Shown here one piece after another: positions 26,632 through 37,101 of a DNA stretch of 64,000 nucleotides. Position 1 is the first letter of the stretch; each line of letters starts with the position of its first letter. The notes beneath the pieces were generated by a model. The model was not told where the DNA came from. It searched no databases and saw nothing but the letters and a program-made list of their open reading frames with translations. Location of the stretch: assembly GCF_026151205.1 (NCBI RefSeq), contig NC_087073.1, positions 18,752,837 to 18,816,836 of the forward strand. The letters run 5' to 3'. This DNA is from Bolinopsis microptera. Taxonomy: Eukaryota; Ctenophora; Tentaculata; Lobata; Bolinopsidae. The position numbers and the translations under genes are program-made.

Positions 26632-28199
26632 TTAAGGGGGCAGGGGGGGGGTCCTCATGGAAATTTTCTCAAAATCGATTTTTTAGTTGTTTCTAATAGA
26701 GGAGAGTGATAAATAAATAAATAAATAAATAAAGTCAATTTTTACAGCACAGCAATATATATCTAAATATCAGATCCTCTGTAATCATAATGTATAAAAA
26801 AAGGAGCTTTTCTCTGTGCTGAAGGATGAATCAAGGCAGATCATGGTTCTGTTAGCAGGCCACCCTAGTTATGGACAATACATATATATAAAATAATTAA
26901 ATTATAATTTTAAAATTGTGTCAAGATTGAACTAAAACATAACTCAGGGTAAAATAGACGTATTCCCTTCGTCAAATTAACTATTTACAATACTAAACTT
27001 AAACGAACTCCGTGTCTATCAGATGCTTTTAATCCCATAGAAAAATATTGTTCCTAGCCGAAATTATTGCCGGTCAAAGGTCAGCGCTTGTGTGTAATTG
27101 TATTGCGCAAGGGATTTTTGATCGCGCGTCCTGAAAATCGACTCTAAAAATCTTCTCCTACATTTTTTCCTTTTCACCCTTTTGAAAAAAGGCAATAGTG
27201 AAAGGTTACGAATGGAGGTTTTTGCAGAAAAACGTGGATTTTGGAGAACGAGATAGGTGGGTTTAAATATGTCGTGTGTTCGTTCGTTACCATGCAACGA
27301 AAAAGTTGGGCGCGCGCGAGGATTGCTTGCGGAGATGTGATGTATAGATAGCCTGTGATCTATGAATGCGCGGCGCGACTGTGTATATGATGCATGTAAT
27401 GTATAATATTACTATTAGGTAATACACCCAATTTGTACGTGGCACGCGTAGTGTATTGATGTGTACACGAGTATAGTTTACCTTTGCTGATAATTTCTTG
27501 AATTACAGATACAAGTTAAGTTCTACGGCAATTGAACTGAATTTCAAGTGTTTCCCGTATTTGATGCATAATTGATCAATATTATTATCATGAAGATTGA
27601 AGTGAGCTGATTGGAGCTTATAGTTATACTTAAATTTATAGTAAATGTGAAATGGAAATCTAGCGTCCGCCAAAACGAAACAACGGGCGCAATTCTTGTT
27701 TGAGCAATCACTCTGAAACTTTCAGGATATGTTCTAGGGACCATTTAGAAGAGATAAGCCGGATGGAATTTTGAGATAGGCCTTTAAAAATTTTTTATTC
27801 GATTTTGAAAATCTTGGACCTCGTTTTTTGATGATTTTTCGAGGTCCAAGATTTTCAAAATCGAATAAAAAATTTTTAAAGGCCTATCTCAAAATTCCAT
27901 CCGGCTTATCTCTTCTAAATGGTCCCTAGAACATATCCTGAAAGTTTCAGAGTGATTGCTCAAAAAATGTAGGAGAAGATAGATTTTTAGAGTCGATTTT
28001 CAGGACACGCGATCAAAAATCCCTTGCGCAATACAATTACACACAAGCGCTGACCTTTGACCGGCAATAATTTCGGCTAGGAACAGTATTTTTCTATGGG
28101 ATTAAAAGCATCTGATGGACATCACTCCCCTCTATTAGAAACAACTAAAAATCGATTTTGAGAAAATTTCCATGAGGACCCCCCCCCCTGCCCCCTTAA
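26632..28199. mobile_element. TTAA-bounded fold-back transposon
   Basis: Both ends read TTAA then GGGGGCAGGGGGGGGGTCCT in inverted orientation. The inverted match continues to about 26709 and 28128, then resumes at 27018-27170 opposite 27965-28110. The left arm therefore carries about 300 bp of extra sequence with an AAAT microsatellite (26711-26735). The centre is a near-perfect hairpin (27701-27962). TTAA at both ends fits a TTAA target-site duplication, as in piggyBac- or Kolobok-like DNA transposons. No transposase is encoded, so it would be non-autonomous. Confidence 0.75.
27701..27962. repeat. 123-bp-arm hairpin
   Basis: Arm 27701-27823 is the reverse complement of 27840-27962 with no mismatch that I could find, and the loop is 16 nt. 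It forms the core of the surrounding TTAA-bounded element. A diverged relative of the arm is seen at about 50610-50710 and 54410-54520 (shared TCCCTAGAACA[C/T]ATCCTGAA). Confidence 0.85.
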
Positions 28200-28682
28200 A
28201 TGAGAAACTCTGCTAAGAGATCCTTAAAATACCCTCCTTGATGCATACATGCATTGGAGTGTATAATACTGTAAACCCATCTCCCTCTCGGCAGATTACA
28301 TAATATGTGAACGACCCCTATTCAACATGTGCTCACTGGCCACAGCTCTTCACAGGAAAAAATCGTTGGTCCACAAATGAAGGCTCAATGAATACTATAT
28401 TAATGTATTAATAATTTATGTATCAAAGCCAGCTTCATGCATAATGTTGATGACATGGTCGCCCTTCATATCATTTGTAGAGTGCGCGCCGTTAAATCGG
28501 ACATGGCTTTTGCATTTTGTGTTCATAAACACAAAAACACATTAGAGATACTAGCAGGAACCCGTATAACCCTAAAGTGGTGTCAAGACTCAAGAGACTA
28601 AAATAATCATCACCTATTTAAATCGCATTTTTGACACCACTTGGGGATCCAAATTTTGGGCACTAAAATTTTTATTTCATGG

Positions 28683-28800
28683 TTGGAGGACTTCGCCGCT
28701 TCGACGCGCCGCACAAACTAGCATTCTTGCTTTGCATCGAATAGAAGCAAGACAAGAAGCCTGACAAGATCGTTGCTCTGCTTTACAGAGCAACGATCTG
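28683..28800 (-). repeat. dispersed repeat copy
   Basis: In reverse complement this stretch matches 51298-51416 and 55101-55219. Shared words are GATCGTTGCTCTG, GCAAGAATGCTAGTT and CGTCGAAGCGGCGAAGT. It is a degenerate copy of a mobile or satellite sequence family, lying just before the Penelope-like element. Confidence 0.6.
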
Positions 28801-29375
28801 GAAGGGTTGACATCGTCGATCAAATTTCATGGCCAATTTTTTATTTTTTCATGCTGATTTGAAAAGCATAAAAGCATTTGAACCAGTCAAAAAAGTTTCA
28901 GTTGTATATCTTTTACAGTTTTTGCGGAAAGTCGCGTTAAAGTTGATGCCGTGGTGTCAGTAAAATGGCACGGATCCATATATATATATATATATTTCAT
29001 GGCTGGACTTCTACACAATAAAAGAAAGCGGTTGTGATTAGATCTTCGAAAGTCTTTGCATCGTTTATTTACATCAATTCTGAGAAATTATATCATTAAA
29101 GTAACTACAACAAATACGAATCATATACAATTGAGAATAAATACAAACTAAAAGCAGTGGGAAAATCTGATGAACTGAAATTTAAAAAAGAAACTGAAAG
29201 CCGTTAAAAATGTACTCTTATCTTATCTCTAAATACTGATAACTGATTCTCGGAAAATCACTTAAAATCACAACAAAAACCTGTAAAATTTATACTTAAG
29301 TAAAAAATGTAATATGCACGTCTCTGGAATAATGGTATAACTAAATAAAATCTACAAAATATACTAAAACTAAAA

Positions 29376-31223
29376 CTAAGCTCCGGCAGATTTAAAAAGT
29401 AGATGGTTACTATCAAGGGTGTTCATACCCCCAAACCGTTCAAGGGTTTTCAATTGGGTCTGATAGAACCCCTCTCTAGCTTCCATAGCCTTTTCTTTGT
29501 CTGCTTTACTAATATTAGGCTCAAATACTAAAGTGTCTACTATAATGACAGAAAGGTGCTTACTAAGTGAGGAATTATAGGAGGCTATGGTACTAAAATC
29601 TAAATCATGATCAATATCTAAAAAATGGTTAACTAATTTACAACTTCTTATACCTTTCTTTATGTGACTCTTATGGTTAGAGAATCTCTTAGGGAGATTT
29701 GAGGTAGTATAACCGACATACGACTGTTTACAAGTCTTACACTCCATTAAATAAATGAGGTTATAACTCTGACAAGATATATACTTAGTTATAGGGAAAA
29801 CTTGTTTAGAATGGTGACTACTAAAATTGGAACAGGGGGACAGGAAATTTTGCTTACAAACATAACATTTACCACAAGCATGGCACCCTGGGTCGACAGC
29901 CCCGGGAACCGCCCTTAGACTTTCGGAGTCTGGTTCCTGGATCTGGCTTGCAGTTGTTTCTCTCTCATTATCACAGTTTAAAGTTCCACTGGCACGGTAC
30001 TTATTGTGTACAAGCATGCCACCGATAGTTTGATTCTTTCGATGACTCACGAATACACTGTCCGCACGTACCAGCTTCTTCAGGGCCGGATCAAGGTTGA
30101 GAAGGTGCTTATACTTATGGATAATGCCCCCCATGTTGGGAAGTGCTGGATTTTGATCCATCACCATGGGTATTAAACAGGCAGTCGACTCATCCTTGTC
30201 TTTAAGGGTATACAAGTTTTTCCTATTAGCTATATCACTAAATTTGTTAAAGGCATCTTCTATAATACTGGAATGATAACCTCGGGCTAGAAGGTAACGT
30301 GTATAGACCTCTCTCTGCTCCAAGAAGTTAGTGTCTTCACTGTTGTTCTGTCTCACCCGCCTCGCCACTCCAAAAGGTATGTTTTTTACAACATGGTTCC
30401 TATGGCATGACGTGGGGATAAGGTAGCAGTGGGTGTCACTAGGTTTAGAGTAGAGTTTGGTGTGGACAACATCACCAACCGCATAGACATAGGTGTCTAG
30501 AAACTCAACGCCGTCCCTAGAGTAGTCGTAAGTAAACAAAAGGTTTGGGTGGATACTATTGAGACATTCCATGAATTGTAATAATTCCTCAACAGTACCG
30601 GGCCAAGCCATATAAATGTCATCACGTAATCTACCCCAGAATGCTGGTCTATGAGGCGGGCCATATTCTAGATCTCCTTCGTTAACTAAAATATCAATCT
30701 TATCCATAGCACAATCAGCATACTCACATGAGTTCTTAGGACCCATCGCTGCTCCACGCTCCTGGCGGTATGTTATACCGTTAAAAGAAGCAATGTTGTA
30801 ATCAAGAGTAATTTCTAGTGCACTAATAATGCATTCTGTACTAAACAATTGATCACCACTACTCCTTTTATTCAGGTGCTTAGTGCATTGTTGGATCCCC
30901 ATATCCCTAGGAATGTTGGTAAACATGTTAGATATATCGATGGCAACATGTATAACCTCCTTTCCCAACAATATGCTAGACTCGTTCAGGCTATCAATCT
31001 TCCTCAGAAAGTGAGGGGTATCAATAATTCTATAATTCAAAGTAGCCTTCTTCAATTCATACGCAGTCAAGGCAGAAAGGTTTTCAATGTATGAACCACA
31101 GCCGGTGGTAATCATCCTCCCAGGATACAAAGGTGGTTTGTGTGCCTTGGGATTCAGGTACATGTTTCCAGGCTGGTTAAGCTCAGCACATGGAATAACC
31201 CACTCCTTGACCTTCTTGGACAT
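29376..31223 (-). CDS. Penelope-like element reverse transcriptase with GIY-YIG nuclease
   Basis: This 615-residue ORF encodes the RT and endonuclease of a Penelope-like retroelement. The RT motif A aspartate is in VAIDISNMFTNIPR (about residue 96) and the catalytic DD is in RLRDDIYMAW (201-202). The family block SCHRNHVVKNIPFGVARRV is at about 272-291. A cysteine-rich knuckle (CHACGKCYVC, about 447-456) precedes a degenerate GIY-YIG domain (LIYLMEC...SYVGYT, about 489-506, with KRFSNHKSH after it). All catalytic residues seen are intact. The ORF starts close to the RT domain with an in-frame stop just upstream, so the usual N-terminal extension is missing: it is 5'-truncated or uses a short start. 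AT-repeat tracts lie near both ends (about 28978-28995 and 31230-31247). Confidence 0.9.
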   Translation of the reverse strand: MSKKVKEWVIPCAELNQPGNMYLNPKAHKPPLYPGRMITTGCGSYIENLSALTAYELKKATLNYRIIDTPHFLRKIDSLNESSILLGKEVIHVAIDISNMFTNIPRDMGIQQCTKHLNKRSSGDQLFSTECIISALEITLDYNIASFNGITYRQERGAAMGPKNSCEYADCAMDKIDILVNEGDLEYGPPHRPAFWGRLRDDIYMAWPGTVEELLQFMECLNSIHPNLLFTYDYSRDGVEFLDTYVYAVGDVVHTKLYSKPSDTHCYLIPTSCHRNHVVKNIPFGVARRVRQNNSEDTNFLEQREVYTRYLLARGYHSSIIEDAFNKFSDIANRKNLYTLKDKDESTACLIPMVMDQNPALPNMGGIIHKYKHLLNLDPALKKLVRADSVFVSHRKNQTIGGMLVHNKYRASGTLNCDNERETTASQIQEPDSESLRAVPGAVDPGCHACGKCYVCKQNFLSPCSNFSSHHSKQVFPITKYISCQSYNLIYLMECKTCKQSYVGYTTSNLPKRFSNHKSHIKKGIRSCKLVNHFLDIDHDLDFSTIASYNSSLSKHLSVIIVDTLVFEPNISKADKEKAMEAREGFYQTQLKTLERFGGMNTLDSNHLLFKSAGA

Positions 31224-31281
31224 ACCTAATTATATATATATATATATCGTCTCGCTTACATATAGTAAGATTATAACTAGT

Positions 31282-31360
31282 TTAACGGGTGATACTCGTA
31301 AAATATCTGTTCCAACGAGTCCAACTCGGCGCGCGTCCTGGTAGGTTGTAAACCTACAAT
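31282..31360 (+). repeat. left terminal inverted repeat
   Basis: This is the reverse complement of 36781-36865. It begins TTAACGGGTGATACTCG and ends CCTACAAT. It lacks six bases (CCGTCG in the other copy) after CTGTTCCA. Confidence 0.85.
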
Positions 31361-32001
31361 AACTAGTGTAACCCGTGCACCGTGCCTACGGCCGGGACTT
31401 CACTATATCGCAGTTAAAATGCAAAAAAGGGATAAACCCGCCTATTATATTCTATAACACGCATTATATTATCGTATGAAAGTATGACGTTTTCAGGAAG
31501 TTCGGTATTCTAGATGACCATAACATTATTAAAGAACTCCCCTGATATCTTTTGATTTTATTGAAACACGGGTACTAGCTCTGCTAAACTGAAAAAATTC
31601 TGAAACTTAGGTGAATAAGTGTACAACGTGCTAAACCGAAGTTCAGACTGACCAGTGAAAATGGGCGAGCGTACCAAGTGTCATTTCAATTAGATGTTTT
31701 AGTCAGTGATTTATTATTGAAGCTTGTAATTACAATAACTAATGCTCCTGTAAATACTTTAATTAATTGTTTGTTCCGTTATTCTTTTTCCTTCCTCTTT
31801 TCCTTGTCATCCCCTTTAGTTTTAAGATTCTTGCTATAAATATATAAAATTATTCAAACAATATACACATAATATAGCAATGACCCTTTATAAAATACGT
31901 ATCAATGTGAGTAGAAATGTCAAACAGTATATATACAATAAATTAAATCAAGTGATGCAATTGGCAGAGCACAATCGTACATCCTGAGCAATAGATATCA
32001 T

Positions 32002-35000
32002 CTATCCCTCGTAGCTCTTCTCCTCAGGTATCAGGTTGAAGGAGACATTGGATATAGGGGCAGTCCATGCCTTCTTTGCCTTTCCACGTACACCTCTAAC
32101 TGCTACTAGCACACTCCTCATTATATCCATGCTCAGGCGTGTCCTGATGTTACACATCACCTGGCTGTAGTCCTCCTTTGTCTTGGTGGCTATCAACACA
32201 GCAAGTCTCCTTATGAAACGCTTGGCCTCCGGTGCCATTCCTCCTGTAGTGGTAAATACAAGGGGGACGAATGACCCTTTCTCCAATTGTAGCACTCGGT
32301 TCATGTACTGGTTCTTTTTCTCATTCTCGTGCAGAGTGTAGAGCTGTGGCATGGTCTTTCCTTGATATGTAGGCGATTTAGGATTGAAAATGCGCACATC
32401 AAAGAAAGTCCTCTCAAATGTGCTCCACACTCCTCTTGCTGATATATCAAGCCTAGCCTTATCAGCATTGTTGCCCTTTTGTTGGAAGTTGGCCGATTCT
32501 ATAGGTGTTAAAAGGGGCTCAATCCTCACATCCTTGGTCACCAGCCTAAGGTATTCAGCAACGGAGTCTCTCACGTTGTTATGACGGTAGTTCACATACC
32601 CCCCTCTCTTACAGTTGAGGATATGATTGTGATCATTCTTGGCTCCACAATCGCAGAATCTTGGGGTGTTAGGGATGTCCCAACCATACCGGAGATGAAC
32701 AGCATCTCTGAAGTCTTGCTTGCTGTAAGCATACCCTAGCTGTTGAATGGGGAAACATGTTAGCCAAGCTCCTGACCCATGCTCTTGTACCAGCTGCAAT
32801 GACTCCCTGGTATTCTCATCCACTTCACTCATTATCTCAGCAAGCTCCTTCTTCAAGCGTAATTCTTTAACTAACTTGAGGCAATCTACTCTGCCCTTTA
32901 TCTTAATTTTATCCAGCTTCATCAGGGATGTCTCCTGGTGATAGATAAGGTCAACCAGCTCCTCTGTTATCTTGAGTGACGTCTGGTATTCCTTCTCCGC
33001 GATCTCTACTGGATTAACAATACCAAGCCCCCCTAATCTTACAGGTAGCGCAAACATTCTCCTGTGCAGATCAGACACATTCCTACCAATAATTGCAGGG
33101 ATGAACTTTTCTCTTATACACTTCTCCAATGGGATAAAGAGGTCTTTAGTGTCTTGGATGGTACGCATCACAAAGGTCCACCGATGACATAGGGCTTTGG
33201 TATACCCTGATAGGGCTGCCTGAGGTTCATCGAGGGCAATATCTGACAACTCTTCTACATCCTTCACCCATTTCTCTACTTTCTTTTTTACATATGTCTC
33301 TCTAGCCTCCTCTCCACCTATCACTGCTCCCAGATGACGCTCCCCATCACATGTGATCTCTATACCAGTCTCTCCAAATAAAAACGTGGCTGCTGGTAGT
33401 AGCGATTTTTCTTTTAGGATAAGAATAGTCTTCACTGCTTTAGGGAAGTAGCCTAACTTAGGACCGTTCACACTGAGTAAATCCCACCACAGCCGGAGTT
33501 TCTTCAGGGTACCTGCTGCTGCAGAGTCATCTGCATACCACGCTTGCATCAATTCTCCTAATTTTGTCACGCTGGCCAGGATGTTGATAAGAGGACGAAT
33601 ACCGATAGCATACTCTGCCATTGCTGCCACATCCCCTTGCGTTGCCCCTTCATCAGAGTAAATTATCTCACACGAATATGTGTCGTTGACAATGAGTTTG
33701 GCTGATTTCTGATATGTGTTTTTCAGGTATTGGTGAAACGGAGGACATAGCTGCCTGATGTTGTGAATAGCTGCTTTGCGATTAAGCCTGTTAAACGCAT
33801 TATCAGCATCAACAAGAAGCACTGCCTCTGTCTTAGGATCTTCCCATGTCCTCTTAACTGCTCTGATGGATGCCTCAATGCCTGACTCTAGCCCAGCACA
33901 TGACTGAAGAGGTCCTGCAGCCTCTTGTATATCATCCTTAATTACCCCAATAACCACCTTGCCAACAATACGCCGAAGAACCTCTCCTACCCCCACCGGC
34001 CGTACACCAGGATTACCTCTCTTATCGTCACCCTTATTCAGTGGTACCAGTCTACAGGCCACAAACTCATTCAGACTCTCTGGGTTAACATCCTCTACAC
34101 ACAAACGCTTTGCAAATTCAGCTATTGCACCGCAGAGTTGAAAAGGAAGTTTCCCATACGCTTTAGAGCACAAGATGTGCTTCCACCCATCTGCATCCAA
34201 ATGGGTTGGGCCACCTGAGCCCTTAACATGAAGTGCCGCTTTCTCAACTAGCTCTGCCGATATTTCAGCAAATATCACCGACTGTGCCTGAGGCGCTGTT
34301 ATAGGTAGAAGGATATCAGCTGGAGGTGTCTCAGCTTTAGGATGTTTCTCTTGTAATAGACTCTTTATCTTTCTATTTAATATGTGTACCCCAACAACTG
34401 AGTCTTCGTTGTTGATGAGCTTCATGGCCTGACATACTTTACCCACCATCATTAACCTACTAAAGCCTTTCATTTTCGATGGATCTTCAGACTTTTTCCT
34501 TCGTTTTAGCTTCTCCTGGATGACACGAGCTTCATCCATGAGGGAATTGAGGTCGCCATCCTTCCACTTTTCTAGTCTATCTACCAGGTACTTGGCATTG
34601 TCTCTAGCTTTTGACTTAGATGAAGGCTTCTGTAACATAATAGGGATAAATATATGGACTAGCTGCAATGAAAGACTCTCCCAGGCCGTTTTATTCACAA
34701 AAAGGTACAAAAGTCGTGTCAACTCTTTGATAAACTTCTCCCCACTCTTACCCCTTGGCACCATAAACAAATTCCTACACCACGTAATAATTTCATTATA
34801 TATCCCCGTAAGTTCTGACCGTATACACCCTTCCCCAACCATGGCACCCCACGTCAAATTATTAGATCTATTCAACTGGCAGCAGTCACAATACCATTCA
34901 TCATCTTCACTGGTTTTATGATCCTCATACTCTTCATCACTCATACACAAGCATGCCTTATGAATCCAAACCTCGCACTCCTCACACTGCAAAGCATCTA

Positions 35001-35397
35001 CATGCCATTCAACTCTGGTTTTACATATAGGACATATGTCATCTATCTTCTCCTTCTCATTTGGTCTACATTTTTTCTTCTTATCAACTCTTGTTTTATG
35101 ATTGATGTTTACTTCTAGGACTTGAGGTCTATTTAACAAGGGTTTCTCTGTTCTGATGTGGCGCCGAAAGTCATATCTCGAAGAAGATGATTGAGGTTTG
35201 ATAGAATTGGTTGAGTTTAGTACTTTCTGATTATTAGGATTTGGGAAGGCCATATTGGGCAACATAGGTTCATTGGACATAGGTTCATTAGTACTTTCTT
35301 CTTCAGCTTGTCCGTTGGTCTCTACATGTTCTGTACTGGCTGGGGCACTATCAGTGTGCCCCGTTTGCCCGTCCTTGTTTGCCATCCCTGAACTCAA
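32002..35397 (-). CDS. PHD finger - reverse transcriptase - putative restriction-like nuclease protein
   Basis: This intact 1131-residue ORF has a Ser/Asn-rich N-terminus, then a PHD finger (about 121-173: CPIC...CEEC...WIHKAC...WYCDCC). The reverse transcriptase has GNPGVRPVGVGEVLRRI (about 461-477), motif A LLVDADNAFNRLN (D530), GATQGD (584-589) and the catalytic box YADD (621-624). The C-terminus has a CCHC-like motif (CDCGAKNDHNHILNC, about 915-929), then ARLDISARG and FERTFFDVRIFNP (about 981-1005). Their spacing resembles the CCHC plus PD-(D/E)XK endonuclease of R2-group non-LTR elements; that assignment is inference. No RNase H, integrase or tyrosine recombinase was seen. It is the only large gene within TTAA-bounded inverted repeats. 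It may be an autonomous element protein or a retroelement trapped in a DNA transposon. Confidence 0.85.
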   Translation of the reverse strand: MSSGMANKDGQTGHTDSAPASTEHVETNGQAEEESTNEPMSNEPMLPNMAFPNPNNQKVLNSTNSIKPQSSSSRYDFRRHIRTEKPLLNRPQVLEVNINHKTRVDKKKKCRPNEKEKIDDICPICKTRVEWHVDALQCEECEVWIHKACLCMSDEEYEDHKTSEDDEWYCDCCQLNRSNNLTWGAMVGEGCIRSELTGIYNEIITWCRNLFMVPRGKSGEKFIKELTRLLYLFVNKTAWESLSLQLVHIFIPIMLQKPSSKSKARDNAKYLVDRLEKWKDGDLNSLMDEARVIQEKLKRRKKSEDPSKMKGFSRLMMVGKVCQAMKLINNEDSVVGVHILNRKIKSLLQEKHPKAETPPADILLPITAPQAQSVIFAEISAELVEKAALHVKGSGGPTHLDADGWKHILCSKAYGKLPFQLCGAIAEFAKRLCVEDVNPESLNEFVACRLVPLNKGDDKRGNPGVRPVGVGEVLRRIVGKVVIGVIKDDIQEAAGPLQSCAGLESGIEASIRAVKRTWEDPKTEAVLLVDADNAFNRLNRKAAIHNIRQLCPPFHQYLKNTYQKSAKLIVNDTYSCEIIYSDEGATQGDVAAMAEYAIGIRPLINILASVTKLGELMQAWYADDSAAAGTLKKLRLWWDLLSVNGPKLGYFPKAVKTILILKEKSLLPAATFLFGETGIEITCDGERHLGAVIGGEEARETYVKKKVEKWVKDVEELSDIALDEPQAALSGYTKALCHRWTFVMRTIQDTKDLFIPLEKCIREKFIPAIIGRNVSDLHRRMFALPVRLGGLGIVNPVEIAEKEYQTSLKITEELVDLIYHQETSLMKLDKIKIKGRVDCLKLVKELRLKKELAEIMSEVDENTRESLQLVQEHGSGAWLTCFPIQQLGYAYSKQDFRDAVHLRYGWDIPNTPRFCDCGAKNDHNHILNCKRGGYVNYRHNNVRDSVAEYLRLVTKDVRIEPLLTPIESANFQQKGNNADKARLDISARGVWSTFERTFFDVRIFNPKSPTYQGKTMPQLYTLHENEKKNQYMNRVLQLEKGSFVPLVFTTTGGMAPEAKRFIRRLAVLIATKTKEDYSQVMCNIRTRLSMDIMRSVLVAVRGVRGKAKKAWTAPISNVSFNLIPEEKSYEG

Positions 35398-36780
35398 ATT
35401 ATTTGTTATATAGTAGTGTTGAAAGTATTAAAACTCTTTATAAAATCAACCCTTAAAGAATTCAAAAAATTCCCTTAACAATCAAAAATTACCCTTGGCC
35501 TTGTGGCTCCAAGTTAAGATCTAGACTGTTTATATCAACAATGTTTTTTCTTGCACCTCTGTCTCCACGGAGAGAAATCACTGTTGTTCTAAGGATTGTT
35601 CTTGCTATAAATGGCTACAGCTAACACTATTAATGCTAAGTACCAAACAACAAGTGGGAGGTGGATCGTTGGTATACCGTTAAATCGATTTAACACCGCA
35701 ATTCCAGTCGCAAGCCTGGGACCACTACTAGCATTGTCACAACATCTACAAAGCTGCCATATAGCCTGACTGACAATTTTCTCGACTGACTGACAATGTT
35801 TCTTCTTTTTCCCCATTTAGAATACAAAGATTAGTACATTTTAGCTTATGATAAATATTATATTTTTACCTATAGTTTACCTAGATATGAACTCTTTCTT
35901 ATATAGTACAGACCGTAATGAGTGCACGCTTTGCTTGCACGAAAGAAATGTATATCGTGTATTTGTTGTTTATAGCGCGATGCACTACTGGGCCGCGCCG
36001 CGCATCAAACAATTCTTCTCGCAAACATAATAGATAGATTCGGTAAATCGGCGAAATGCGAATGATTGACATCGTGAATCAAATCGCGTATCAAATATTT
36101 CCACAGAAAGTACAAAGTACAGCCAATTTTATTTTATTATTTGTACTAAGTTGGCTTGATTGACAATGCCAATTTGTTTTAGCTCGTAGATCCGCTTTGT
36201 CATACGTTGTAGACCTGCGGCGCACGAGTGCACGGATATATCGCTTTTTTAATGTCAGCTTCCTGTTCAGGGAGCTTAAAAATATAGAGCCGCGAAAGAT
36301 TTGATCTGGATTCATGAACAAAGTTACTGGGCGGCGCTCAGCCTGTCATTCCGCCAAATCTCGACTATTCATATGATTATGAACATAAATATAATAGCCT
36401 GGGTCCCTTGTCATACAACGTTGTCATACAACGTTGTATTAACCGCCGCGCACGAGTGCGCGGCTCCCACTGTATCGTAGAAACTCTATAGTGAAACGAC
36501 CGTGGGGGTCACGACCTGATACAATGGGGGTTCACATAGCCATGTGTATACGCGTACTGCGTGACGCGCTTGTTTCACGTAGACAGTAGAGGGCTCTGGT
36601 TAGAGCAACAATGGGGGTCACGACGTGATACAAGGGGTCCCCAGGTAAGAACAAGGAAGATTGAAAAAAGTTGTAATGAAGCTTGAAAATAGCACTTCGC
36701 ATAGCATAGAGATTCGCTCCTACTAAATCGCTCGCCCAAATTTTAAGAAAATTCTTGTGAAAAGGTCCTTTGGGCATGGA
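35398..36780. other. non-coding part of the TIR element
   Basis: Only short frames occur (75-81 codons) and none is recognisable. The segment contains dispersed motifs such as GTCATAC-ACGTTGTA and GCGCCGCGCA (about 35960-36000, 36195-36235, 36410-36465). The same motifs occur at about 52010-52080 in the tandemly duplicated block, which suggests shared repeat ancestry. It precedes the start of the PHD-RT ORF, so its promoter may lie here. Confidence 0.5.
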
Positions 36781-36865
36781 ATTGTAGATTTACAACCTAC
36801 CAGGACGCGCGCCAAGTTGGACTCGTCGACGGTGGAACAGATATTTTACGAGTATCACCCGTTAA
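36781..36865 (-). repeat. right terminal inverted repeat
   Basis: This is the inverted copy of 31282-31360. It ends CGAGTATCACCCGTTAA, with the TTAA at 36862-36865 forming the outer boundary. Confidence 0.85.
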
Positions 36866-37017
36866 GCATGGGAGTGATCTAGATCGGTGTAGTTTTGGAC
36901 GCTGATTCCGAATCACCCCCCATGACGTAGGGTTAAAATGCTCACCTGGAGAGTTATGGGCAAAAAACCGTTTTGGTCACGTGACAGGCTAGTAAAATAC
37001 GAATTCGATTGTTTAGG

Positions 37018-37101
37018 GCCCGGGTTAGGGTTAGGATTGTGGTGAGGGTTATAGTTAGCTTCGGGGTTATGGTTAGGATTAGGGTTGGGATTAGGGTTTA
37101 T
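37018..37101. repeat. degenerate telomere-like (GGTTAG)n tract
   Basis: Interspersed GGGTTAGGGTTAGGATT and GGATTAGGGTTGGGATTAGG units are recognisable. On the reverse strand this gives a meaningless NPNPNP frame. It is probably an interstitial telomere-like stretch inside repeat DNA. Similar units in opposite orientation lie at about 50880-50960 and 54682-54762. Confidence 0.7.

Larger units (their letters stand above)
31282..36865. mobile_element. 5.6-kb TTAA-bounded TIR element carrying a PHD-RT gene
   Basis: The terminal inverted repeats are 31282-31360 and 36781-36865. Both run inward from TTAA then CGGGTGATACTCGTAAAATA, and are nearly identical apart from a 6-bp gap on the left and two substitutions. 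Each TIR has a short hairpin at its inner end (GTAGGTT...AACCTAC). TTAA abuts both ends, as expected for a TTAA target-site duplication. The only large ORF inside is the PHD-RT protein at 32002-35397. No DDE transposase was seen. Either the RT gene belongs to the element, or an RT element has inserted into a DNA transposon. Confidence 0.7.
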
